A stretch of DNA of 64,000 nucleotides. It comes from Rhyzopertha dominica. Taxonomy: Eukaryota; Arthropoda; Insecta; Coleoptera; Bostrichidae. Position numbers and translations under genes: made by a program. The stretch lies in NCBI GenBank assembly GCA_025024175.1, contig QCXZ01000086.1:18442245-18506244 (forward strand), read 5' to 3'. The notes beneath the pieces were generated by a model. It did no database searches and had not been told where the DNA came from. It worked only from the letters and a program-made list of their open reading frames with translations. Of this stretch, positions 30,022 to 41,182 are shown piece by piece (within the stretch, counting starts at the first letter, position 1; each line of letters starts with the position of its first letter).

Positions 30022-32136
30022 TTAAAATTAGCTACAATAAGAAAATCAGACTTGCACAAATAAATGCAGCGAGAAGTGCGACCGTGACGCAGGAAATTGT
30101 ACGCGTAGCGGGTGAACTCAAGCTGGACGTTGTATGTGTACAGGAACCTCACACAAAAAACGGCAAAATGCTAGGTGTGCCCGTCGGGATAAAGCAGATA
30201 GGAATAGGAGATCGGCCAATGGCGGTCACGCTAATTTTCAGTGGAGATGTAGGGACAACGCTAATAAGACAGCACACTAACAGCCACTGCGTGTGTGTGG
30301 AAATAAAAATTAAAGACCTGAATGTTATACTGGTTAACCAGTACTTTCAATTCGCGGACACTATTCAGGGACATCTCGAAAGCACCAGAAAGNTTCTGGA
30401 CGACTACAGGACGAGCGAGGTGATCATCATGGCGGACGTGAACGCAAAGTCAGTAATGTGGCATTGCGATAACACGGACGAGAGAGGAGAAGAGGTAGAA
30501 CTGATGATCGCCGAGAGAGCTCCACTGTGCTAAATAGAGAAAATAACCCACCAACCTACAGGGGAAGAGTAGGGGTAAATTCAAATATTGACGTTACCCT
30601 TGCCAGTGAGGGCGTAAGCGCTGCCATAAGAGGATGGAAGGTGGAGGACATGCTAACCTCCAGTGATCATAACATGATACACATGTGTGTCGAGAATACA
30701 CACGATCGTATGGAAGAAGGGGGCGGTGCTACTAAAAAGTACAACCTCCGGAAAGCCAACTGGCAGCGCTTGCAAAGCGAATATGCCGAGCAGCCACCGA
30801 TAGAGATGGGACACCCTAATGAAATGGCTAGAGCCTTAGTGCTAAAAATTAGGAGGGCAATGGATGCCTCGATCCCAAAGGTACGTAGAAATACGACCAA
30901 AACACGTAGTCGGTGGTCTGACAGATTAACGGAACTAAGAAAGGAAGCAAGAAGAAAAAGGAAGCAATATCAGAGAGCCCTGACAGCAGACGAGAGGGAA
31001 GAGGGTTTGCAGGATTACAGGCGAGCGAAACGAGCCTATGAAAAGGAGCTGTGGGAGGAGAAAGCGCGCTCATGGAGCGAATTCATCGGAAGCTGCATGG
31101 AAAGGGACATATGGGGAATGCCGTACAAACTAGTAAGTGAACGAGTAAAAACATCTGAAGGGTTGTCTACCCTTCGCACAAGCGAAGGTACTATGACGAA
31201 GGACTGGAGAGAGACAATGAAAGTATTGATGGACACACTGCTGCCATCCGATTCTCCGCAAGGCGAGAGTGCCCTGCAGGAGAGCCTGAGATTGGACATG
31301 GCTCGAGAGTACGGTGCGAACCATACGAGCCCACCTTTCAGCAGAGAGGAGGTGTCGGCTGCCGTGAATATGCTGAAGAAGAGAAAGGCTCCGGGACTGG
31401 ACGAGATACAGGCGGAGGTGCTACACTTTCTGAAAGAGGAAATAGCTGGGGATCTCCTTGCAGTGTTCAATCGCTGTTTGACACGGAGGAAATTCCCCAA
31501 CGTCTGGAAAAGAGCGGACCTGGTCGTGCTATACAAGGGTGGAGACAAAGATCCGGAGGCGGCGAAGTCATACCGACCGATCTGCCTCCTAAGCAACCTC
31601 GGGAAGACACTAGAAAGATTAGTCTGTGGAAGACTGAAACAACACAGGCAAGAGATGGGGTTGCTCCACCCGGACCAGTACGGATTCAGGCCTGGCCGAT
31701 CAACAGAGAACGCGCTGAACAGGTTGGTGCTGGAAGTCGAAAGTGTAGACGCCAAACACGCGCTCGTGATATTCGTGGACATCGCGGGTGCGTTTGACAA
31801 TTTATGGTGGCCATCCCTGTTTAAAGAACTGCGGGACATGCGGTGCCCGGGTGATGTGTATGGACTCTTAAAAAGTTACTGTCAGGACAGGTATGTGATC
31901 ATGCGGTGTCCTGGTGACGAGGTATCAAAGTGCGCGACCAAAGGGTGTCCTCAGGGATCGATCTGCGGACCGGTCTTCTGGGACATCATAATGGACAAGC
32001 TACTGAGATCAATTGGCAGTGGAAACAGTGTTAGGTCGACGATAGCCTATGCGGACGACCTAGCACTCCTGATAGAGGGAAACTCTCGAGCAGACCTGGA
32101 AAGGAAAGTTGAAATGGCTATGACTGAGTTGGACGC
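30022..32136 (+). pseudogene. R1-like LINE ORF2: endonuclease and truncated RT
   Basis: The endonuclease starts at about 30048 (RLAQINAARSATVTQEIV), with VVCVQEPHT (catalytic E), EVIIMADVNAKSVMWHC (D and N) and TSSDHNMIHM (catalytic D-H). A frame change sits near 30530. The RT follows: MLKKRKAPGLDEIQAEVL, YRPICLLSNLGKTLE, YGFRPGRSTENAL, IFVDIAGAFDNLWWPSLF (catalytic D), KGCPQGSICGPVFWDIIMD, and TIAYADDLALL (catalytic DD). The CPQGS motif and overall motif order fit the R1 clade. The protein stops matching 30 residues after the catalytic box; the thumb, C-terminal zinc knuckle and 3' UTR are absent. Confidence 0.85.
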
Positions 32137-33036
32137 GGTACCCGGCTAGATAAACGCTTATCCAGAGGAGATCCTGGAATCAAGCAGCTTGATAAAGCTT
32201 GTAAAGAGCACGATATTGCGTACAGGGATAACAGCGGTTTATCGAAACGTTACGAAGCCGATCGTATTCTCGAACACAGGGCTTGGGAAAGAGTTGTTTC
32301 CAAGGACGCTGGATTTAAGGAAAAAGCTGCATCTTATTTAGTTACAAACGTAATGAAGTTGAAGCGGCGTTTAGGTTTGGGTTGTAGAAGCAATGTTGTT
32401 GCTGTTAACAACAGCTCTCAACCTGCAAGAAAAAAAAACAAGGAAAACGCGGGCGAAGAAAAGGAACCGTACAGGTCTGGGATGTGCACAATATCCGAAA
32501 AAAAAAACAGGAGAGGAAATGTTCGAAGGAAGAAGAAAACTAAACTGAACAGAAAGACTGGCGGTAAATTATCTTTCCAGTCTAATTTTATACAAAAGAT
32601 ACGTAATGCCTTGAGGAACGGAATCCGCTCAAAATCTAACGTCAGCAGTGGTGGGGGTGATGTACAACAGGCGGTAAAAATTGCTCTGCGGGCAGCACGT
32701 CGAGCACTAAAGGCTATGGGTGGGAGGCAGCGCGTTCAAATTCCACGAGTGATACCTGTCCCAAAAACCGGCGGTGTTTTGCCTCTCATACCGATATTTG
32801 CCGGACTCTCAGCGCTAGGATCTCTGGCCGGATCGGTTTCTGGTATAGCTAAAGCCGTACATGATGCTAGAATAGCACGATCGCAGTTGGAGGAAGCGAA
32901 ACGTCATAATGCGGCTATGGAAAGTAATTCTGCTGCGGTGTCTGTCCCTGTTAGTGGTAATGGATTGCACTTGAAACCATATCGAAAAGGCTTTGGTTTA
33001 TATCTGACCAACTACAAGAACTTGTCAAAAAACTAA
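32137..33036 (+). pseudogene. Polinton phospholipase A2-like plus hydrophobic protein
   Basis: Open from the LINE junction to TAA at 33034-33036. The first 70 residues match the parvovirus-type phospholipase A2 domain seen in Polinton and densovirus structural proteins: the catalytic His-Asp pair lies in DKACKEHDIAYRD. The calcium-loop glycines are cut off at the 5' end. Then comes KRRLGLGC, a basic linker, and a hydrophobic stretch, GGVLPLIPIFAGLSALGSLA, typical of Polinton minor virion protein X. The end is HLKPYRKGFGLYL. It probably helps virions cross membranes in the intact family. Its start is missing here. Confidence 0.75.
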
Positions 33037-33125
33037 TTGCGCTGCCTCGAAGACCCCTTACAAACTATGACATTGAATATTTTGCCAGAGACGTTTTACA
33101 CATACCACATTTTAGAGGTGTATTT
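33037..33125 (+). pseudogene. Polinton cysteine protease, 5' part
   Basis: Reads LPRRPLTNYDIEYFARDVL and stops at the Sola insertion. No ATG starts it; the codon at the expected start is ATT. The rest of the protein is at 35708-36010. Confidence 0.7.
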
Positions 33126-35703
33126 GGGGACCGTTTTTTTAAAACTCGATAACTGCAAAAATTAACATTTTCAGGAGAGCATTTTTACTGTGTTGAAGAA
33201 CTGCTATCGGAAACAAATTAGAGGAAAATACTAGTCGGTTAGTTAAGCATAAGCATAGTTTATTCACAAAAATAAAATATATGCCATTCTTTGTAACGAA
33301 CAAGAAAAAAAAATAAGAAAGATGCAGGTTTCTTGAAAACTCGATAAGTACCATAACTCGATATGTGCAATTGCCAGCTTCCAGCTAAAAATAAGTGGGT
33401 TTTAAAAGTAATCAAATGCAATAAAAGAGTATTACCCTCAGCAATCGATTTCAATATCATCAAATAATTTCCTGGTATTATCGTTGTCTGTAACACCACT
33501 TCCTCTCATGACTTCTTCATAAAAGACATGTGCTTCATTGTTTAGATCGCAACCACGCAAAAGCTTTTGGACATCAGCTTTCTTCAAGTCACTAACATGA
33601 TTAACAGCAGGAACTGCAGATGCTATACTCATTTCATTAGCATTTTTTACGCCTTTCTTGAATATACTGACTTCTACGTCACTACCAGTATAAGTACTGC
33701 GTATTTTACAAATAATTGATTTTTCATTCTTCTTTTGGTATGTTATCACCTTGACGTCGGTCATTTTGAAGGGCAATTTTCTTTTCAAAATTTTCTGGGA
33801 AATTGTTTTATAGTCGAAGGTTTTCCAATTCTTACCCCAAATATTGACTGTACCATGGTTCCTTAAAATCTCGTAATATTCTGTTGATGATAAAATTTGT
33901 TCTCTTTTTCGGTAATCTTTCTCTACTCTTCCAAAAACCCTATCAGCGGGCATGAAGCTGTGACCTCTGATAGGAAAAAAATGACATATCTGTTTAAAAA
34001 CTTGCGATTTCTGTAAGAAGTTGTGAAGAACGGCCATCATTATACAATTCTTATTCTGAGCGCTACATGAATCAGAAAACAACTCCAAAACGAGATCGTT
34101 TTTTCCTTCTACATGTAATTTGTTTTCCAGCTGCTTGAGATAATGCAGAAGGCCCGAAGCTATTTCATTACTACCCCGACCTGACTGTGTTTCTAACCAA
34201 GTGTAGAAGCTGACATCTTCTTTTTTCTGTTTATTTTTGCGGTGATGTACAACGCCCAAATTGTACAGCCAGACTTGTCTTGAATAGAATACCTCACCTA
34301 CTGACATTTTGGGCAGAGGCTGATTCTGCTAGCAGTCAAAACAAACTTTTACTGTGTCTTCCTTATGATTGTTCAGGTATTTAAAAAAAGCTTTTGCTCT
34401 CATCTTGTGAAGCCTGTATTTGGTACGCAGCTCAGTTTTCTTTTCCAAGATTTTGGTTTTCTTTATGTCCACCAAAAATTTTTTACAAATAAAACACGTG
34501 TCACAATGGGGATTTCCAAAGCCTAGATTGAAATTTTGGTAAAAAATTTTCTTGTACTTAGACAAGGAACATTTGAAGTTTGTGCTTCCACAAAAGGCTG
34601 CATACATTTTTTGTTAATTTAATTCTGGAGGTAAATAACTTCTCCTGCATTTGGAACGTGAGTAGTGAGACTCTCTACACTTGTAACTGCTTATATGTTT
34701 TTTTGATTGCCTCACTTATATCTTTATCAATTTGTTTTTGTTTTCGACCTCCACGTTTCTCTACCAACAACTCCCCAGATAAATATTTTTTCGAAATCCC
34801 AGACAGTCTGTCTTTGCTTGCACCTACAAAAAATTTCAGCAGGATAAAGATAATGTATTATGCATATTTTTTATATACCAGCAACTTTTTGAAAAGTAGA
34901 TGCACAAACTGGTATGTTTCCTTTAGATGTTCTAATAAAATACTTTACTGAAAGTTTTCGTTTGCGAACCTGACTCGATTCATCAGATGTCTTTCGTTTT
35001 GGCGAAGTTATGTCCATGTATTTCAACAATATCTTATCCTGTTCAATTTTTTTATTAGCATTTGAGTATATTAAGTTTCTGAAAGCTAGGAATTCATTGT
35101 TATTTAAATCAGTTAACAAAACNTAAAAACCTGCTTACCAACTATTTCATTCCTGTTTAGGTCTCCTGCATTGCACATAACCCTACTTTTGTTGTTTGAA
35201 TGACTGCATCCAATATCAGGATCGCTCAGCTTTGTGCTGCAATACCGCGAAATTTTTTGCATATCCTCACCAGATATTTGTCGGGATATACGGTGCTTCC
35301 TGCCCTTTTCTATCGAACACACCTTTTTATTATATTCACCTTCATCTGCACCATCCATATTGAATATGCACAGGCATACAGGCAACAACCACCACAAGTT
35401 TGTAAGCACGCCGGTTGCAAGAACGACATGTTTAATCTCTTGCGAAATATTAATAACGTCTGCGTTAACGGAAATAAATTGATGCGCAAATGAAGTTTTC
35501 ATTTATCGAGTTTTAATAAAACAGATGCGCTTATCGAGTTTTAAAAAACCGCAAGAAATTCTGTGTGCTACAACTCTTTCATTTGTCGTGTTTTAAAAGA
35601 ACTAACATCACCAGGCGTCGGGCAATCGAATTTTCATAGGGATACCATATATAACTCAATATGACGAATTTTGCAGTTATCGAGTTTTAAAAAAACGGTC
35701 CTC
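33126..35703 (-). mobile_element. Sola-type DNA transposon inserted in the Polinton protease
   Basis: A 2578-bp element with 35-bp inverted repeats (33126-33160 and 35669-35703, one mismatch) starting GGGGACCG or GAGGACCG, flanked by the 4-bp duplication ATTT (33122-33125 and 35704-35707). Four-base duplications and GRG-type ends are known for the Sola superfamily. The string TCGAGTTTTAA is repeated near the right end (about 35507, 35534, a variant near 35590, and 35680), so subterminal repeats are present. Taking out the element with one ATTT copy would leave the Polinton frame in register. Confidence 0.75.
33438..35502 (-). pseudogene. Sola-like transposase, spliced, two stops
   Basis: Exons with GT-AG borders at 35502-35139, 35078-34879 and from 34823 down. 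Cysteines and basic residues dominate the N-terminal part. Then come RRSYLPPELN, NFNLGFGNPHCDTCFICKKF, PLPKMSVGEVFYSRQVWLYN, QSGRGSNEIASGLLHYL and LELFSDSCSAQNKNCIMMA. This set belongs to a widespread insect transposase-like family that I associate with Sola. The acidic residues in SDSC and elsewhere may be catalytic. Stops occur at about 34614 (TAA) and 34329 (TAG), so the copy is dead. Confidence 0.65.
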
Positions 35704-35707
35704 ATTT

Positions 35708-36010
35708 ATGCGTGAAGCATTGCCACAGAAAGGACCCCGTAAAAATGAATCCTTCCTTATATGTCTGGATGATTTACATGCTCCAGGTTCTCACTGGTGT
35801 GCCGTACAAAAGAAAGGTTCTACAGTGAATTACTATGATAGCTTTGGAGATCTGGAACCCCCACCTGAATTGATAGCATACATACAGCGGCAGACATCCC
35901 CTCCAGTTAGAATTTTCTATAATTACGAGCAGCAGCAAGACTTTGATACAGTGTGGTGCGGTCACTTATGTTTGGCGTTTCTATCATCGTCTTCGTTTCG
36001 CTTACGCTAA
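35708..36010 (+). pseudogene. Polinton adenain-like cysteine protease, 3' part
   Basis: Catalytic region of the Ulp1/adenain-fold protease that matures capsid proteins: His in APGSHWCAVQKK, the acidic partner in VNYYDSFGDLEPP, and Cys in TVWCGHLCLAFL. It ends at TAA 36008-36010. The upstream part is separated by the Sola element. The residues of the triad are present, so the gene was functional until the insertion. Confidence 0.8.
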
Positions 36011-36024
36011 CCGATCGCAATACG

Positions 36025-36528
36025 ATGGATAGGGAATCCATTAAAAGGATGAGCAAATCTCTCAAGGCATATTCCAAACACAAAAGATTAGGCAGGATGA
36101 GCGTTGAAGAATTGAAAAATCTACCCAAGGAGGTTATTATTGCGTGCGCTGCAGATCAAATCGCTCAAGTGTGGCAGAAACTACCAGAACATCCACGAAA
36201 CGATAAGGATATATGGCAGTATTCGTATTGTACCGAACATTTTGGTAATAATAAAACAAACGAAGATGAGTTTGACGGTCCACCACCGAAGAGGTTATTC
36301 TGCTGCTATTGCAATATGTCAGATGTGAACATTGATGTTGGAAAGTCGAATCACGATGGAAGCAATCAAACTGTATGCAATGTTAATAATAATCATAATG
36401 ATGATGATGATGATAACTCCAAATGTTATAAATTGTTATTTAAGTGTTGTTGTAATCACAGTAATAAAAGATCTCAATATGATATGATAGTAGTCAGTTC
36501 TTTAATACCTATCATCCTAAGCGGAAGT
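36025..36528 (+). CDS. Polinton-associated ORF of unknown function
   Basis: Starts at ATG 36025 (MDRESIKRMSKSLKAYSK), 14 bases after the protease stop. The N-terminal half is basic and helical (MSVEELKNLPKEVIIACAAD), then DIWQYSYCTEHFGNN and PPPKRLFCCYCN. An Asn/Asp-rich low-complexity run at 36380-36415 comes from a GAT and AAT microsatellite. The frame continues without a stop into the minor capsid start at 36529. I do not recognise a family beyond its place in the Polinton. Confidence 0.4.
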
Positions 36529-37275
36529 ATGTCTCGAACTTTTACGCTCATTAGCGATACAAGTGTTTTAAGCTCTAACTTTTACCCGCCTATTGAGCTG
36601 GAACAATCTAAATCTTATGGCTTGGGTTTAATAGGATTTTACTCTTATAACTATTTTCAACATTGATGAAACAAATAACAGGGTGGTATTTGTTAGCAAA
36701 AGTACAAAAGTTCAGACCGCGATAATTTCCCGCTATGTCGTAAAGATTCCCCCGGTAGCCTATGAAATCAGCGAGATAAATATGGCCATTAAACGAGGTC
36801 TAGCGAAAATTATCGACGACAACAATGATCAGCTGTTTAATCTACAAGCTAACAATAATACGCTTAAATGTGAAGTTATGTCGTCAACATTTGACATCGA
36901 TTTTGGTCTTCGCCATTCAGTGGGTCCTGTATTAGGGTTGAAACAAAGAAGCCATTAGCGGCTAACACAAAACATGAATCTAATTCACCGGTTAATATCA
37001 CGAAGGTTAGGCTTATACGTATAGACNGTAATATAGTAACCGGGGCATATTTGAATGAGGATGAACAGCATACACTCTTCGAGTTTGATATAGACGTTGA
37101 AGCCGGATACAAACTTACCAAGGAGCCAACTAACATTATATATATGCCAGTTCACCCGAGCGGTCGTCAGTTTGTCGATAACATTACAATACGCATCTTA
37201 GATGACAACGGACATCTAATCAATTTCCGCGGGGAGAAAGTTATTGTAAAGGTTGAACTGAAGAAATTGTCATAA
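36529..37275 (+). pseudogene. Polinton minor capsid (penton-like) protein
   Basis: Starts MSRTFTLISDTSVLSSNF, with PPIELEQSKSYGLGLIGFYS next, as in Polinton minor capsid proteins (single jelly-roll, pentons). Frame changes at about 36655 and 36945 split it into three readable parts. The middle has VVKIPPVAYEISEINMAI and the last has TKEPTNIIYMPVHPSG and FRGEKVIVKVELKKL. One ambiguous base is present. The gene lies between the small ORF and the major capsid gene in the usual order. It is not functional as it stands. Confidence 0.7.
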
Positions 37276-37277
37276 TA

Positions 37278-37549
37278 ATGGGTTTCGTTTATAAAAAAAA
37301 TAATGTTTCAATGGTTATAAACCGAAGGGGAGATGACAGTGGCAAATCTAAAAAGAAATCAAACAATAANNGAAGGCGATCTATGATCCATGCTCCCAGT
37401 ATTGTACTGAACGCACAGCAGTTACAACGAGCGCAGTAGCCACACAACAACGACAGCAGCAGCAGTTTCGATCTAGAGCTGCCGTATAAAATTTCAAAGC
37501 GAGATATTGAATTTCTAAAATCCATAGGATTGCGACCTCGACAACCATG
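37278..37549 (+). pseudogene. Small Polinton ORF
   Basis: ATG at 37278 reads MGFVYKKNNVSMVINRRGDD, followed by a basic segment with two ambiguous bases, a TAG at about 37437, and then YKISKRDIEFLKSIGLR, ending with a stop that overlaps the major capsid ATG (ATGA). Small basic proteins with a closing FLKSLG-like motif occur at this place in other Polintons. The role is unknown. Confidence 0.45.
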
Positions 37550-38786
37550 ACATTCAACAGCAATTTCACCAATAGCGAGAAACTTGAAGTATTCGAAGAG
37601 CCAGTCTTTGATGATTCACTCGTTAGCCTGCATGAACATACATACAAGCCTTATGGATCGCCGCAATTCAACAATTCCGATGAGGTGCGAATCGCCGTCA
37701 ACTTTCAAGATCTGATACTTGACATTTCCAACAGTTATCTGTACATTGAGGGTACGTTTACACCCAGTGAAGCCAACAGAATTTGCTACCTTACAAATAA
37801 CACCTTTGCGTTTCTATTCGATGAGATTCGCTATGAGCTAGGCGGTGAACAGGTTGCTCTAGTACGAAAACCAGGTATTACGACGGCACTAAAAACAATG
37901 GTGTCATTTGACAAATCACATGTACAAGCTCTTATTACAACCGGTTGGGGTTTGAAGGTGGACAACCAATGTCTGCAGGATGAGACCAGTCATACGTTCA
38001 GCGGTAAATTGCCCCTGAGCTACTTGATGGGCTTTGCTGAGGACTACAACAAAGGCATCGTAAACGTCAAACACGAGCTCATCCTCATCATTGCACGCAG
38101 TTTCAAAAACAGTTACTTTGGAGAAGTCGATGCTGAGGTTAAAATTAACAAGATTGAATGGAAGATTCGACATGTGATACCGGAGGATCGTTATAAGCTA
38201 AAACTTTTAACACGTATGAAGAAAAATGTAATTGTAAAGGTGCCTTATCGCATGTGGGATTTATATGAACTCCCTGCATTACGTCAGACCTCCTCCGATG
38301 TGTGGTCCTTGAAAACGAGCACTAATCTTGAAAAACCCCGTTATGTAGTTATAGCATTCCAAAATGCTAACAATTATGACAATCGACAGGCAGATGCCAC
38401 CAAGTTTCTACATGTTAATGTTAGCGATATTCGTCTCTTTCTAAATTCTAGCGTATATCCATACGAGCGATGGAATTTAAATTTCAGCAAGAAACTATGC
38501 TCCAGCTTATTATGCATATGAGCAATTCCAAAGTAGCTATTACAACCGGTCAACATCTGATTCGCTCATGGATTATGGTGAATTTCTCTTAAATCCTGTA
38601 TTTGTAATTGATTGCTCTCATCAAGCTGATGCTTTAAAATCGTCAATTGTCGATATCAAGATTGAATTTGAAACACGCGAGCAAGCCTTTCCAGCCAACA
38701 CCAAGGTATATGCTATTGTTTTTCACGATGCCTTTTTAACATACAACTCTCTAGATGGCATTGTTAGCAGAATGACCTCACTGTAA
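37547..38786 (+). pseudogene. Polinton major capsid protein
   Basis: Double jelly-roll major capsid protein, which forms the icosahedral shell in intact polintoviruses. Start MTFNSNFTNSEKLEVFEEP. Recognisable motifs are FQDLILDISNSYLYIEG, FAFLFDEIRYELGGEQVAL, KPGITTALKTMVSF and KIEWKIRHVIPEDRYKLK. The frame is open for 324 codons, then shifts near 38495. The remainder, with LMDYGEFLLNPVFVID and a stop at 38784-38786, is in another frame. Total length of about 410 residues is near the family norm. One frameshift is the only break. Confidence 0.75.
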
Positions 38787-38924
38787 ATATTTTACATACC
38801 CCCTCTCCTCTACTTCATCCCCTCCACGCTTCAATTCAAATATGTTTCTATACATACACCTTATTTCTCTCAGTCGAATTTGAGGTGTATGTTGTTGTTG
38901 TTGTACTAATTGCTCCGCGATAAT

Positions 38925-39548
38925 ATGTATTCAGAACCGTCATATTTAGTAGTAGATATTCAAGGATTTCAATATGGAAGAGGTGGCAACTTTATAGTCA
39001 AAGAACTTGCAGCTGTGTGTTTGCAGAGCAGAAGGTATATGCATGTTCTGTTTAAACCACCCAAACCTTTTAAGAAGTTATCTAAGCGAGAGCAATCTCA
39101 ATATCGTTGGTTAGAAGGGAACTATTTAGGCGGTATAAGATGGTCGGATGAATATGCTGATCTAAACATGTTACCATCTTTATTGCGTAAAATGCTTACA
39201 TCATGCACCACAAATAAGAAGAGGAAGAATTCAACAGATATGGACACGCAACCCATCGACGATGTGTATATATTATGCAAGGGAAGTGAGAAGAAAACCA
39301 TTCTACAATCGTATATCGATCATAACGATATGGGTATTGCTGCCTCAGCTGTTGATTGGATGATTATCGAGCGTACTTCCCCGATATTGGAAGTTTACAT
39401 AGAGCACAATCATCGGACATACCAACATGTCTCTTCCACAATNCTCAAAAGAAATGTACACATTGCGCATCAAAAAATGTATGGTATATATGTAATATTC
39501 TGTCACGCTATAATTTACATTATATATTGTAGAAGAAGAAATCAATAA
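38925..39548 (+). CDS. Polinton-linked protein, possibly RNase-H-like
   Basis: From ATG 38925: SYLVVDIQGFQYGRGGNFIV, KELAAVCLQ, LFKPPKPFKKLSKREQSQYR and WLEGNYLGGIRW. The opening hydrophobic strand with D-I-Q-G-F resembles a nuclease-like or RNase-H-fold strand in a family common in insects and Polintons, but catalysis is not shown. The frame is open to TAA at about 39546, with one ambiguous base. An AATAAAGAAAATT signal overlaps the stop. It may be intact. Confidence 0.5.
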   Translation: MYSEPSYLVVDIQGFQYGRGGNFIVKELAAVCLQSRRYMHVLFKPPKPFKKLSKREQSQYRWLEGNYLGGIRWSDEYADLNMLPSLLRKMLTSCTTNKKRKNSTDMDTQPIDDVYILCKGSEKKTILQSYIDHNDMGIAASAVDWMIIERTSPILEVYIEHNHRTYQHVSSTXLKRNVHIAHQKMYGIYVIFCHAIIYIIYCRRRNQ

Positions 39549-39764
39549 AGAAAATTATAAGAATATTAACATTCTTTTATTCTAATATCAGAGATAAAAA
39601 AGCTTGTATAAAATAACAAAACGTTAAAATTTAGAGATCAGATATAGACTAATGCCCTAATTAGATAATCAATAAAAAAACGCTAATTACTGGTTATCAA
39701 CATGCAAATTCCCGTTATAATATCATATTTCACATCTGATATAATCACATGCAACAAATTAAAA

Positions 39765-39860
39765 CCTGTTTTAAAACGCGGCGGCGATTTACACCCTCAT
39801 CCAGGCTAATATGCAAATGAGTGAGCCAGCTGCTGTGACAGCCTTCTACTGTCTCAAAAG
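39765..39860 (+). repeat. Penelope 5' edge, second copy
   Basis: The plus-strand string from GGCTAATATGCAAATGAG to GACAGCCTTCTAC (about 39801-39849) is the same as the complement of about 7405-7452 at the 5' edge of the Penelope remnant, with weaker similarity for about 30 bp upstream. The copy is truncated right after the start (MQMSEPAAVTAFY). Confidence 0.75.
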
Positions 39861-39869
39861 ATTGATTAA

Positions 39870-40600
39870 CTACAATGTCCTATTGGATTGGGTCTTCTCT
39901 AACCGAAGCTGCAGAAGGAAGCAATGCTTCGAACTCTATATTGTTTGTGGAAAAGATGTTCTCCATTTTATGAAATATGACTTCCTGCATGTTACGGTGA
40001 AAGTATAACCACTCCGAATATTCAAGGTCACTTAAACCCTTGACAGGCTTTAAATGAAGTTGATACTTATCTAATTCCTATCGGCTACATTTGAGTACAG
40101 ATTTCCCTTTATTAAAAAATTTTTCTTTTAAAGAACAATTCATTTGTTAATAGACTAAATAGCACATTGCTCAACACAATATCACATGACAAGATTATTA
40201 TTATTATTATTATTTTGATATTTGGATGGTTTTGTTAAGAGAACAAACTACCACTGTCTTCTGTTAGTTAAGTGTTCTATGTAAATGTCTCATGACCACT
40301 TTATCACTTCCGGGCACATAGTTTTTTCATTAGTCGCGCATATTTCACCGATATCCTAATCCTTCGGAGGACTCCGTCGTTCTGGAGATCCCATGACCCC
40401 AGGCTACCTACGATTATATATTTATATATTTATTTATTTATTTTTATTTATATATTATATATTTCTAAATTAAGCCACATCTGTTTCGCGCATGTAGTAA
40501 TTAAATGTCTGAATATAGAAGGGATCGCATTAAAATTATTTCTTCTTCTTTTTCTTTAGTGTCAACCACACAGTTTGCATTTGTTGTGCTTGCCGTGGGA
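39870..40600. other. AT-rich spacer with microsatellites
   Basis: Contains a TTA repeat at about 40196-40215 and a TATTTATT-rich run at about 40420-40460. No gene was recognised. Confidence 0.4.
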
Positions 40601-41182
40601 CTAATGTTTCATGGGACTGGAGGAGTGTCTTCGTCAACTAGAAAAGCGTAGTCAGGAATGGAGTGTGAATTAAATGGGAAAATCCCAGTAGTCCTGAATC
40701 CGGTCAAAGCGTTTTCTTGAGTTGCTGCGTTACACCATGCCTCGGAAAATAGCTTCCCAAATACCAATCGCGTTATCTTCCTATATGGATTTAGTCTCAA
40801 GCAATTATTACAGGCATTGTAATAGAAACTTTTGAGGGCTTTAAAAATGATCTGTCTAAGGGTTGTCGATAATGTGTTGTGTGGCTCCGTAGACACATTA
40901 AGATAATGTTGTGTTCTTCAGCAAATTCAAGAGTTTCCACAGAGTTGCAGTGAGAACTATGGCCATCTAAAATGAGAACAACAGTGTCCTCTAGTTTTCT
41001 CGGTACGAAATGGTTTTTAAGCCAATCGTAGAAAATATAAGCTGTAACGTAAGCAGACACGTAAATATAAATGGTTGAACCGGGTGGCATTCCATCTTTG
41101 TACTCAGCCTTTTCTTTTTTTTCCTTTGAACACACAACACGTNGGTAAAAATGTGCCTTCGGTGTTACAGCACACAATGACA

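Larger units (their letters stand above)
27850..32136 (+). mobile_element. R1-like LINE, broken off inside the RT
   Basis: Plus-strand non-LTR element with a 5' leader, ORF1, an extra middle ORF and ORF2. It adjoins the second gypsy at about 27850 and ends at about 32136 in the RT thumb, where the next base belongs to a Polinton gene. A normal LINE keeps its 3' end, so this loss implies a deletion or rearrangement, or an assembly join, rather than a normal insertion. Confidence 0.75.
32137..39550 (+). mobile_element. Polinton/Maverick, capsid-gene half only
   Basis: Plus-strand run of Polinton genes: a phospholipase-like plus membrane-active protein, cysteine protease, small unknown ORF, minor capsid (penton-like), small ORF, major capsid and an RNase-H-like or unknown protein. 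The protein-primed DNA polymerase, retrovirus-like integrase, packaging ATPase and terminal repeats are not in the window, so both ends are lost. Polintons are virus-like self-synthesising elements. This copy is inactive: several genes are frameshifted and a Sola-type transposon cuts the protease. Description only; no joined sequence is given. Confidence 0.85.

Noticed and set aside
31036..31839. 267-codon minus-strand ORF over the LINE RT
   Set aside because: It is antisense to a clearly identified reverse transcriptase and shows no motif.
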